Source of the DNA: an uncultured Muribaculaceae bacterium
GTDB lineage: Bacteria > Bacteroidota > Bacteroidia > Bacteroidales > Muribaculaceae
Direction: 5' to 3'
Assembly (NCBI GenBank): GCA_910585285.1
Contig: CAJUDL010000067.1
Location: 1 to 14,070 of the forward strand
DNA length: 14,070 nt
Of this stretch, positions 1-7,628 are shown one piece after another. Positions within the stretch are counted from its first letter, which is position 1. Each line of letters begins with the position of its first letter. The notes beneath the pieces are model-generated. The model did not search any database, was not told the origin of the DNA, and saw only the letters and a list, made by a program, of their open reading frames with translations. A program made the position numbers and the translations under genes.

Positions 1-25
1 CTCCAAGACCCTCAATAAAGCGAGC

Positions 26-33
26 TAATTTTG
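26..33 (+). promoter_or_regulatory. Possible Bacteroidetes -7 element before the first gene
   Basis: The octamer TAATTTTG fits the Bacteroidetes -7 consensus TAnnTTTG. A matching -33 TTTG about 20 nt upstream would have to lie in the first few bases of the window, where none is seen. If this is a real -7 box, transcription would start only a few bases before the CTG at 44, leaving almost no leader. The match is short and may be chance. Confidence 0.22.
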
Positions 34-43
34 GAACACGGAA

Positions 44-2362
44 CTGAACACCCTATTTACTAAAGCTTTAATCTCACTCGTTCTTCCCGCGGTCTGCATC
101 GGAGTTGCCGATTCAGCAGCAGGAAACATTCCGACAAATTTCGATCTGAGCGGACACTCCTACAAGGCAAAGCATGTGTCGTCGCCTTTCGAAAGTGACA
201 GGATGAAAAAGATCATGCGCACGAACGACCTCCTCGATGGCAAGAAAGTCGCAAAGCGCAACAAGGAGGGTTATGTTGAGCAGCCCAAGCTTCATGAAAT
301 CGGTCCCGCAGAGAGCATCATGGATATTGATACTCCATGGGGCGACACCTGGTTTTATACTGCCAGATTCCGTTACACCTACATAAAGGTGAGTGTAGAC
401 TACAACCGTCCGATCCTTCAGGAATATGAGTTCACGATCTACGACTCGGAAATGAAAGAGGTTGGCAAGATCAAAGACAAGATGACCTATGAGACATATT
501 ATGATCATCCCCGCGATCCCAATTCCGTAATCAATAAGGATGACTGGGAGCTTTACGGTCCCTATCACCGTGAGGTTGCAGTTGCAAAATGCGAGCTGAC
601 ACCTATCATCACAAAGAATTATTTCAATACTGATGACAAATACGAGATAATCGTTGGCATGAGTGTTCAGACAACCTATTATGTCAACAACGACTACAAC
701 CGGGTCTATCAGCTTGGAGGAGAGACTTACGAGGCAGAAGACCATGAAGGGGTGAAGCAAACTTACAACAAGCAGATTGCCTCATATCCCTGGCTTGTCG
801 GAGATGTTTATGCCTCTACAGATTCCAATGGTAAAGAGAAAGTCTACATGACATTCATACAGGATGTTAAATCGGATGTAGATTTCGAGTTCCCCGATTT
901 TGAAGAGGGTGATGATGTGTCTGAGATCGTGATTCCCGGTTATTGGGAAAATTACTGTGGAACCGGAGTGAAAGGCGTTACCTATCGTGCAGCGCGTGCA
1001 GGAGAGACCGAAATCCAGCCTGTTAATAATTTCCAGATGAGTATTTCAAAGCTTCCGGGTGATATGCAGAACACGCCCTTCATGCTCACTATGGAAAACG
1101 CAGGCAGAGTGTATTTTGTGGTTTCTCATTATGAGGATACGTTCTGGAATCCCTACTATAGCCCGCTTGCTGATATGACAATGCGGGAGAACAATAATCT
1201 TGTGATAGACATCTATCGAGAGAAAGAAGACGGCAACGGCTTCGACCTTATCCAGACTGCCAAGATACCGACATATCTTTCTCCGAGCACAGGCAACGAT
1301 AAAATTCTTGCATCTTATTTCTCCGTTGGCGATTTCCGTTATCGTCAGGATGTGAGATTCACCGGCAGTAATGACGGCAAAGCAACTTCGTTCATAGTCA
1401 CAAAACAGGATTATCTGGCAGGCAATGATGACGCTACGATACGTTCCTATTATATCTATGATGCCAATGGAAACAAGACCAACACCTTGTTTGAACGTAG
1501 CCAGAGTTTTATCCAGATGAGCGATCTTCCCGGTTTCGAGCCTCAGACGATGTTCATCAGCACGAATGCTATGGGTGATTATCTATTCCACTTCATCGAT
1601 CTTGAATCAGTAAAGGAGATACTTACCCTCAACTATAGGTTCGAGATTGATGCTGATTCCGATCCAGAGCGTATGACCTCAAACGTAGACCGTGTAAAGG
1701 TTGGTGATACCTATGTGTATGCTGATGAATTACGCGTGCCTTCACAAGACGAGGATGGCAATGATCTTGGTCGAGTGCTGTGGTTCAATAAAGATGGAAG
1801 CTTCAACCGCATCGATGAAATAAACATGGGCAAGAATGTGTATTATGCACTGTCGTATATCGAGAGCACAACTCTCGACCCCGACTTCTTCCATAAAGAC
1901 AAACATAATGAATACATGATGCTTGTAAAGAGGGCATATGAGAATTCAAATCCGGTTGAGGAGCTTCTGATAGCTCAGGCAAGAAACGTAGATGCTCCGG
2001 AAGGGCGTACATTCCTGAGCGATGGTCCGGATGAGCGTGGCATTATCGGAGGTGTGCGGGTTTATAAGAACGGAGACAAATCTCTCCTGCTTGTTCCCAA
2101 GATCAGTGGAGATGCCCAATACTGGGATATCTATGCTCTGCCTTTCGAAACATCTGATGTCAAAGAGCTGACAGTCGGTGACTCATCAAACGCCATACTC
2201 TATACAGGTGACAGCATTATCGCAGACGGACAGATTCTTCTGTTCAATCTTCAGGGCATGAAAGTGGCAGATGGCGAGGATAGCCTTTCCACTGTTGGTT
2301 TCGACGCCGGAATCTATATCGTGGTTTCCAATGGCGAAGTCCGTAAGATAGTTATAAAATAA
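44..2362 (+). CDS. Secreted protein of unknown function with C-terminal T9SS-like sorting tail; start codon unclear
   Basis: I do not recognise the main family. The frame is open from the stop at 26-28 to the TAA at 2360-2362. The stretch from 44 encodes a good signal peptide: a short polar segment with one Lys, a hydrophobic core (ALISLVLPAVCIGVA) and small residues ADSAA before the mature part. It contains no ATG, GTG or TTG. CTG at 44 is the only near-standard start and gives 772 residues. The GTG at 176 would give 728 residues but would delete the signal peptide, so I reject it. The body is rich in aromatic and acidic residues, with many alternating beta-strand-like segments and no clear internal repeat. 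The last 67 residues (about 706-772) contain FNLQGMKV, then FDAGIYIV and a terminal KIVIK, which matches the Bacteroidetes T9SS type A / Por-secretion tail. The three downstream genes share this tail type, which suggests export by the same route. Coding certainty is high, the start is uncertain and the function unknown. Confidence 0.8.
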   Translation: MNTLFTKALISLVLPAVCIGVADSAAGNIPTNFDLSGHSYKAKHVSSPFESDRMKKIMRTNDLLDGKKVAKRNKEGYVEQPKLHEIGPAESIMDIDTPWGDTWFYTARFRYTYIKVSVDYNRPILQEYEFTIYDSEMKEVGKIKDKMTYETYYDHPRDPNSVINKDDWELYGPYHREVAVAKCELTPIITKNYFNTDDKYEIIVGMSVQTTYYVNNDYNRVYQLGGETYEAEDHEGVKQTYNKQIASYPWLVGDVYASTDSNGKEKVYMTFIQDVKSDVDFEFPDFEEGDDVSEIVIPGYWENYCGTGVKGVTYRAARAGETEIQPVNNFQMSISKLPGDMQNTPFMLTMENAGRVYFVVSHYEDTFWNPYYSPLADMTMRENNNLVIDIYREKEDGNGFDLIQTAKIPTYLSPSTGNDKILASYFSVGDFRYRQDVRFTGSNDGKATSFIVTKQDYLAGNDDATIRSYYIYDANGNKTNTLFERSQSFIQMSDLPGFEPQTMFISTNAMGDYLFHFIDLESVKEILTLNYRFEIDADSDPERMTSNVDRVKVGDTYVYADELRVPSQDEDGNDLGRVLWFNKDGSFNRIDEINMGKNVYYALSYIESTTLDPDFFHKDKHNEYMMLVKRAYENSNPVEELLIAQARNVDAPEGRTFLSDGPDERGIIGGVRVYKNGDKSLLLVPKISGDAQYWDIYALPFETSDVKELTVGDSSNAILYTGDSIIADGQILLFNLQGMKVADGEDSLSTVGFDAGIYIVVSNGEVRKIVIK

Positions 2363-2394
2363 GACTTGATAGTCGTTTATCAGAACAGGATGTC

Positions 2395-2424
2395 GCAGCC
2401 GGGGTGATCATCCGCCCCGGTGGC
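2395..2424 (+). terminator. GC-rich hairpin between genes 1 and 2
   Basis: CCGGGG (2399-2404) pairs with CCCCGG (2415-2420) across a 10-nt loop. The stem extends by a G-U pair and two more pairs after one mismatch, to 2395 and 2424. It lies 32 nt after the stop of gene 1 and ends 23 nt before the ATG of gene 2. No T-run follows, so it may be a weak terminator, an mRNA-stabilising 3' end or an attenuating structure in the leader of gene 2. Confidence 0.5.
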
Positions 2425-2447
2425 GATATCCAATAAAACTTATTTAT

Positions 2448-4508
2448 ATGAAAAAATCTTTACTTGCAATTTTCAGCCTTATAGCTGTTTGCGTTTTGGG
2501 AATGAGTCTGCAGGCTTCGGCATTCTCATTTACTGTAAACTGGGACAATCCGGGCGCTCTTCAGATCATCAAGGGGGGCACGACAGATCCAGCAGAGAAT
2601 ATAGATGCTGCCAAGACCGATTGGACCGGATCCGAGACCGGCGGCTATACATTCAAGCCAGCTCCGGGCTACATCATTCTTTCTGTTCACGAGAAATATA
2701 TCAAGAAAGACACACAGGTCAAAGTTGAGGGAGATCTGAAACTTACAGGTAACCCAAAATCCGGGCAGAGCTGCTACAAATTCATCGGTTCTCTGCAGGA
2801 TGGTGCGGAGTACACTGTAACAACAAAAAAACTTTCATCTGTTGGCAAAGTAACAATAGATGTTCAGAATGGATTAGACAAATTCGATTGTTATTTCATC
2901 AATGACAAGGCTGTCAATCCCGACTATGTGATGTCGACATTCAGCCATCCCCAGCTTAAAAAGGGAGAACAGGAGATAAACATCACAGAACAGGATAAGT
3001 ATCTTAGCATAGAGACACCCGGCACCGCGCAGATTTACAGTGTGAAACTTAACGGCACTCCTCAAACTGCGAACAGATATAAGATGTATGAGGTGCCCGT
3101 GAAAGATGGTGATAAAATCGAGATTCGCGTATATGAGCAGAACCCCGAGATTTGCGATGTGCTTGTTAAGTTTACAAACAATGAGAGCTGCATCACACAT
3201 CTGCGCAACCGGACATCGTCGCAGAGCACAACAGCGGAACAGCTTGCTGCCATGGGAAACAAGCTGTCTGTAGACAAAGGTGACGAGCTTTGGTTCTATT
3301 TCGATGAGGATTTTAATATGGAATCTGTCACTGTAGACGGAGAGACAAAGCCAATCACAAGTGGATATTATGCCATAAAGATAGATAAAGGCTGCACAAT
3401 CGAATTCACTGCAACTGCAAAGGTTTATACACCGGTTGAGATAACACTTTACCTTAAGAATGCCCAAGGTCTGATATTCCGTAAAGGAGCTTTTGAAGAA
3501 GACGAGGTGATAACTATAGGTGAAGGTGAGGAGCTTGCAGAAGATATAGTATACACCGATCTTGGTGTTACACTCAAGAAAGGGGAGGTTAAGAAATATA
3601 CCGCGCTTGTTCCGGGTAAACGTCCTCAGATCTTCTGGAGCGCACGTCCAGGCTATTGGGTGCCCAAGGCTGTAATGCTGAATCCTGAAGACAAGGGTTA
3701 TACATGGCCTTCTCCAGGTGTGATGGCTGAAAATTGCCCGCTTTACCTTGAAGCTACGGAGGTAGTGGCAGACCACCAGCTCGTAATTTTCTTTGATGGA
3801 GCAGAGAAAGAAGCCAAGATTTTCGTGGAGAATCCGAAAATCGCGGGTCGTCTGCCTCTAAAAGGACTTGATGATGAATTCTACGTTCCGGTAGGTTATA
3901 CAATGTCGGCATACGATCCTGATTACCATCTCTCTTTCTCTACCGGTAAGGTGGGAGGAGCGCATGGGAAAATGTTCCAGGTATTTGTTAATGGGAATAA
4001 CATTTCACCAGCAGATGACGGTTCTTTCGGTCTTCCCATCTCGGGAGATCCGGCAATTGTCAAGATTTTCTCTCTTGATGCCCAGCAGACACAGGATGGA
4101 TGGGAAATCATCAATCGTATTCAGAAAAACAATATTACATTCGAGACAGTGGGCAGCTGCAGCGCGGAAGTGACTTACGACAAGGTTTTCAAGCACAAAG
4201 ATCTCTCCACCCCTCTCGAAGTTATCGGTAAGACGCTCATAAGCATGAAGCCTGCGGCAGGCACATATGTTGTTGTAGACGGTACCACAATAGAGCCGAA
4301 CAACGATGGTGTTTGCGAGTTCATGACTTCGAAGCGCAATCATAAAGTCATGCTCACCAACGAATCCGGCGTGACAGATATTGAGGCTGCGGAGACAGCC
4401 GGCGATGGTAGAGTTTATAATCTTCAGGGAATAGAGATGACCGGAGATTACGACAATCTGCCTGCCGGAATCTACATCCGCAATGGAAAGAAAGTAATAA
4501 AGAAATAA
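2448..4508 (+). CDS. Secreted multi-repeat beta-rich protein with T9SS-like tail
   Basis: 686 residues from ATG 2448, which opens directly into a signal peptide (MKKSLLAIFSLIAVCVLG, likely cut after SLQASA near residue 25). The mature part looks like about six degenerate modules of 80-110 residues, roughly 25-126, 133-230, 236-324, 328-440, 444-545 and 561-638. Each tends to open with a beta strand (VTIDVQN, VLVKFTN, ITLYLKN, LVIFFDG, ITFETVG). Each then has a strand carrying 'V.V(N/D)G' (VKLNGT 199-204, VTVDGE 294-299, VFVNGN 512-517, VVVDGT 608-613) and often closes with a 'KGDxIEx' strand. I assigned these by eye. The C-terminus (about 655-686) has RVYNLQG, LPAGIYIRNG and a terminal KKVIKK, a compact T9SS-type tail lacking the usual leading PNP motif. 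There is no enzyme motif, so an adhesin-like or binding role at the cell surface is inference. The coding call and secretion are well supported; the function is unknown. Confidence 0.85.
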   Translation: MKKSLLAIFSLIAVCVLGMSLQASAFSFTVNWDNPGALQIIKGGTTDPAENIDAAKTDWTGSETGGYTFKPAPGYIILSVHEKYIKKDTQVKVEGDLKLTGNPKSGQSCYKFIGSLQDGAEYTVTTKKLSSVGKVTIDVQNGLDKFDCYFINDKAVNPDYVMSTFSHPQLKKGEQEINITEQDKYLSIETPGTAQIYSVKLNGTPQTANRYKMYEVPVKDGDKIEIRVYEQNPEICDVLVKFTNNESCITHLRNRTSSQSTTAEQLAAMGNKLSVDKGDELWFYFDEDFNMESVTVDGETKPITSGYYAIKIDKGCTIEFTATAKVYTPVEITLYLKNAQGLIFRKGAFEEDEVITIGEGEELAEDIVYTDLGVTLKKGEVKKYTALVPGKRPQIFWSARPGYWVPKAVMLNPEDKGYTWPSPGVMAENCPLYLEATEVVADHQLVIFFDGAEKEAKIFVENPKIAGRLPLKGLDDEFYVPVGYTMSAYDPDYHLSFSTGKVGGAHGKMFQVFVNGNNISPADDGSFGLPISGDPAIVKIFSLDAQQTQDGWEIINRIQKNNITFETVGSCSAEVTYDKVFKHKDLSTPLEVIGKTLISMKPAAGTYVVVDGTTIEPNNDGVCEFMTSKRNHKVMLTNESGVTDIEAAETAGDGRVYNLQGIEMTGDYDNLPAGIYIRNGKKVIKK

Positions 4509-4521
4509 TATTGCCCGAATA

Positions 4522-4544
4522 CCCCGGGCTTATCAGTCCCGGGG
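4522..4544 (+). terminator. Perfect GC-only hairpin after gene 2
   Basis: CCCCGGG (4522-4528) pairs perfectly with CCCGGGG (4538-4544) across a 9-nt loop. It begins 14 nt after the stop of gene 2 and ends 50 nt before the chosen start of gene 3. No T-tract follows. It serves as a probable 3'-end or intergenic processing hairpin. Its position between the coding ends also argues that the open frame upstream of ATG 4595 is untranslated. Confidence 0.6.
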
Positions 4545-4594
4545 CATCTTCAATGAAAAACATACACAATAATAACTTTTCAAAACTTTTCAAC

Positions 4595-7525
4595 ATGAAA
4601 AAGAATTTACTTTACTCACTCGTGGCTGCAGGCACACTCCTCGTAGGAGGTACGGTTATAAGTGTTGCCGAAACCACAAACGAACCGGAAGCAGCTCCAC
4701 AACTGTTCCCTTACATATCTGCAAGTCCGGGAAATGGGAGCACGATGAAGAGTCTGAACTCAGTGACCCTTGTCCTTCCTGTTTGGAATATGGGAGAAAA
4801 TATGCCTTATTTTGATCCTGATAAAATTTCAGATATTCAGATTTTAAAAGGTACGGCTCCTGTGGCTTCTGCTACAGAGGTTCTTCCATCTGAGGGCACT
4901 GGCAGCAGTTTGCCTTACACTATTACTTTCCCGGCATTGACAGAATCGGGAGAATATACATTGTCAATTCCAGAAGGATTCTTCTATGAGGCTGCATGGG
5001 ATGAGGCTTCCGACGGGTTTAAGAAAGTAGATGGAGCAAGAATCTCCGGAAAGATTACACTTGATTACATAATCGATGCCAATATGAAAGCACCGATTGA
5101 GGATTATGTGCTTATTCCGGCTGATGGTGAAACAGTAAGTAAACTTGACGAAATCATTTTTGCATTCCCGAAACTTTCGATGTCGGAAATAACCAAATAC
5201 GAAGACAAGACTATCATGCTGACAAATGTCGCTGACCCAACGAAGACAGCAAGCGTTACTTATGATGTATACCTATTTACTTCGGAATATATGGGTAATG
5301 GTATCCAAATTTATGTTGACCCTGCTATAAAAGAGGATGGAGAATGGCGTCTTGAGATTCCTGAGGGAATAGTTGTTGAGGATGCAACAGGAGCCAAGAG
5401 TCCTGCTGTTTCCGCTACTTTTAAAGTTGAGGCAGGTGCCGCTGCAGAACTGACATATGAATGTAATCCTGCAGATGGCTCTACAGTAGGTGATGATCGA
5501 GTTTCATCAACCAATGGTTTGTCTATCAATTTCTACTTTGATGATTATAATGAATTGGTACAAGGCGAAGATCCTTTTGATGAAATTTCAGTAAAATTCG
5601 ATGGCACTCCTCTTCCCAAAATAGGTAAAGGACAGATTGCTGAAAAAGAGGGATGGGCATGGATCGACAATTTCGGAGATCCTCAAGCCACATTCCGTAT
5701 TAGTCCCAAGACTTTGACAAAATCCGGCAAAATTGAGATTACAATTCCTGCGGGCGCTATCCTACTTGATGACATAGAGAATCAGGAAATAAATTACACA
5801 CTCAACTTCACATCTTCCGCAAGCGAGTCCCATGAATATACATGGACCGCAAATCCAGGTAACAACAGTAAGATTGATACTCCAGTAAGCAGCGAGACCG
5901 TTAAATACTCACGGTTTGCGTTCACAATTCCTGAAGCTGAGGAAGTTTCTTATGACGAATGGGAAGATCCAAACTATGATCCTACAGTTGGCTCTAAAAC
6001 AAGAGTCATGCAGGTAACCTATAATGGTGAAAGCGTACCGAGAGTGACCGATGCAAACTCAACTGAGGGCTATCAGCTTCGTGACAATTATGGCTCTAAC
6101 GATATAGTTGTGGCAATCAATAATCAGGTATTTGCTAAAGGAGGAATACTTGAGATTACAATTGACGAAGGCTACTGCACAGCGGATGAAAATTATCCTA
6201 CCCCCGCAATCAAATATACCTGTCAGGTAGGAGAGATACAGGTAACAAAGGATTATGATGTGACGGTATCTCCGAAAATGAATATTGATGAGGAATATCT
6301 CATCGACTACTTCAGGGATGGCTTCAAGATTGAGTTTACCAATGCTGAGACAGTTGTTCCGAATATGGTGAATGATCTTGATGATAATGATCAGCCTATT
6401 ATGGTAATGGCTAAACCTCCGCATCTTGCTATCGGTAGCGCGATTTATTATGGTGATGTCAAGGTTGATGAAGTCAAGGATGCCGCTTGTCCGACATTTA
6501 TAGTAACGTTCCCCGATATGTTTGACTATGATACAACTCTTGGCGGATCTGTCAATTTTTCTGTAGACGAGGGCACATTCACAGTTGATGGTGAATTCGA
6601 TTCTCCTGCAATCTCACAGACATGGAATCTCAAGCGCACAAAAGAGGTCAATACACATTATATCTTTGGTCCGGAAGGAGATATTGTAAATGAGGGTTAT
6701 GGCATCTTTGCCGCGATTTCCTTTGATGGGGATGAATTGGTTTCTCTTGATAATACAGAAAACGTTGTAGTTAAACTCAACGGTGAGGTTTTGCCGAAAT
6801 CAGAATATACGCTTTCAGTTATAAATGATGCAAACAAGTGCATATATTTTGAGCTTATGAATGATAGGTTCAAGGATAACACACTGACAGGAACCCTTTC
6901 AGTTAGTATCCCTGATCAGGCAGTAAGCGTTTCAGGAGTTAAGATTGGAGCTATCGAGCATACATGGAATATCGTGCTTCCTAAGGATTTCAATTACGCG
7001 GTTAAGGGTTTTGCAAGCAAGTATCTTGCCGGTCCGACATATGACTACAAGAATCCGGCATTGACAACTGAACTTCCTGAATGTGGTGATCTTTCCGAGA
7101 TCATCTTCGAGATCCCGAATGCAAAAACCGCAAAACTCTGGAATGTCAACTATATCAACCTTCGCTCTCGCGACTACTTCTCTTATGGCGCACACGTCCC
7201 GGAAGTGGAGGAAGTGGCAGGTGCCGAGTATCCTACATTCAAGTTCAAATTCGCAGAGGCTCCCGAGGCTGAGACAATTTATGAGCTCTCTTTCAACTAT
7301 GGAGCATTCTATGTGGACAACGCATATGATACACCGAACCTTGAATTTGCTGTTGTCTTCAATAAGGAAAGTGGCGTAGCCGAGATCATAGGCTCAACAG
7401 CTGAAGGATACACCGTGGTTACAATGGATGGCAAGGTTGTCTTCACCAATGGCACTTTCGACCAGGTTAAGGCTCTTGACAAAGGCATCTATATCATCAA
7501 CGGCAAGAAAGTTGCTGTAAGATAA
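4595..7525 (+). CDS. Secreted protein with seven tandem Ig-like modules and degenerate T9SS-like tail
   Basis: 976 residues from ATG 4595. The frame stays open upstream to 4511, but that stretch crosses the 4522-4544 hairpin and has no signal character. MKKNLLYSLVAAGTLLVGG at 4595 is a clean signal peptide, probably cut near residue 25. Seven modules follow, at about 39-158, 169-278, 285-406, 413-546, 553-680, 686-797 and 799-922. The first four open with a 'P(A/G)(D/N)G(S/E)T'-like turn (SPGNGST 44-50, IPADGET 174-180, NPADGST 291-297, NPGNNSK 420-426). Most end with an 'IxIPEGxx' strand-turn (IPEGFF 125, IPEGIV 255, IPAGAI 384, IDEGYC 523, VDEGTF 657). This recalls the bacterial Ig-like / SbsA-type fold, though the family assignment is inference. 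The tail (about 929-976) keeps the order VVTMDGKVV, DKGIYIINGKK, VAVR but lacks the NLQG motif. The gene is visibly more AT-rich than the protease and thrS genes. No catalytic motif is seen, so a surface stalk, adhesin or binding protein is plausible. Confidence 0.87.
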   Translation: MKKNLLYSLVAAGTLLVGGTVISVAETTNEPEAAPQLFPYISASPGNGSTMKSLNSVTLVLPVWNMGENMPYFDPDKISDIQILKGTAPVASATEVLPSEGTGSSLPYTITFPALTESGEYTLSIPEGFFYEAAWDEASDGFKKVDGARISGKITLDYIIDANMKAPIEDYVLIPADGETVSKLDEIIFAFPKLSMSEITKYEDKTIMLTNVADPTKTASVTYDVYLFTSEYMGNGIQIYVDPAIKEDGEWRLEIPEGIVVEDATGAKSPAVSATFKVEAGAAAELTYECNPADGSTVGDDRVSSTNGLSINFYFDDYNELVQGEDPFDEISVKFDGTPLPKIGKGQIAEKEGWAWIDNFGDPQATFRISPKTLTKSGKIEITIPAGAILLDDIENQEINYTLNFTSSASESHEYTWTANPGNNSKIDTPVSSETVKYSRFAFTIPEAEEVSYDEWEDPNYDPTVGSKTRVMQVTYNGESVPRVTDANSTEGYQLRDNYGSNDIVVAINNQVFAKGGILEITIDEGYCTADENYPTPAIKYTCQVGEIQVTKDYDVTVSPKMNIDEEYLIDYFRDGFKIEFTNAETVVPNMVNDLDDNDQPIMVMAKPPHLAIGSAIYYGDVKVDEVKDAACPTFIVTFPDMFDYDTTLGGSVNFSVDEGTFTVDGEFDSPAISQTWNLKRTKEVNTHYIFGPEGDIVNEGYGIFAAISFDGDELVSLDNTENVVVKLNGEVLPKSEYTLSVINDANKCIYFELMNDRFKDNTLTGTLSVSIPDQAVSVSGVKIGAIEHTWNIVLPKDFNYAVKGFASKYLAGPTYDYKNPALTTELPECGDLSEIIFEIPNAKTAKLWNVNYINLRSRDYFSYGAHVPEVEEVAGAEYPTFKFKFAEAPEAETIYELSFNYGAFYVDNAYDTPNLEFAVVFNKESGVAEIIGSTAEGYTVVTMDGKVVFTNGTFDQVKALDKGIYIINGKKVAVR

Positions 7526-7535
7526 ACATTTCATA

Positions 7536-7572
7536 AAATCCGGGACTTCCAGAATGAGGAAGTCCCGGATTT
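7536..7572 (+). terminator. 15-bp perfect hairpin after gene 3
   Basis: AAATCCGGGACTTCC (7536-7550) is perfectly complementary to 7558-7572 across a 7-nt loop. It starts 11 nt after the stop of gene 3. The 3' arm ends in ATTT followed by ACTT, so the U-tract is short and partly inside the stem. The A-rich 5' flank and T-rich 3' end make it the best terminator candidate in the left half. It lies 56 nt before the protease start. Confidence 0.75.
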
Positions 7573-7628
7573 ACTTCCAACCGTAAGAACCAATATCTTA
7601 TTCATATCATAACAACCTTAAAGGCAAT

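Noticed and set aside
44..120. Lipoprotein signal peptide in gene 1
   Set aside because: The Cys in the hydrophobic core is preceded by PAV, which does not fit the lipobox; a standard signal peptide fits better.
113..760. 215-codon open frame on the minus strand
   Set aside because: It lies wholly opposite the signal peptide and body of gene 1, its product is a patternless string of hydrophobic and Cys/His residues, and no leader supports it.
2874..3776. 300-codon open frame on the minus strand inside gene 2
   Set aside because: Antisense shadow of a gene with signal peptide and sorting tail; Cys-rich product with no motif.
4511..4594. Longer start for gene 3
   Set aside because: The extra codons read through a perfect GC hairpin and put 28 non-signal residues before a clean signal peptide at 4595.
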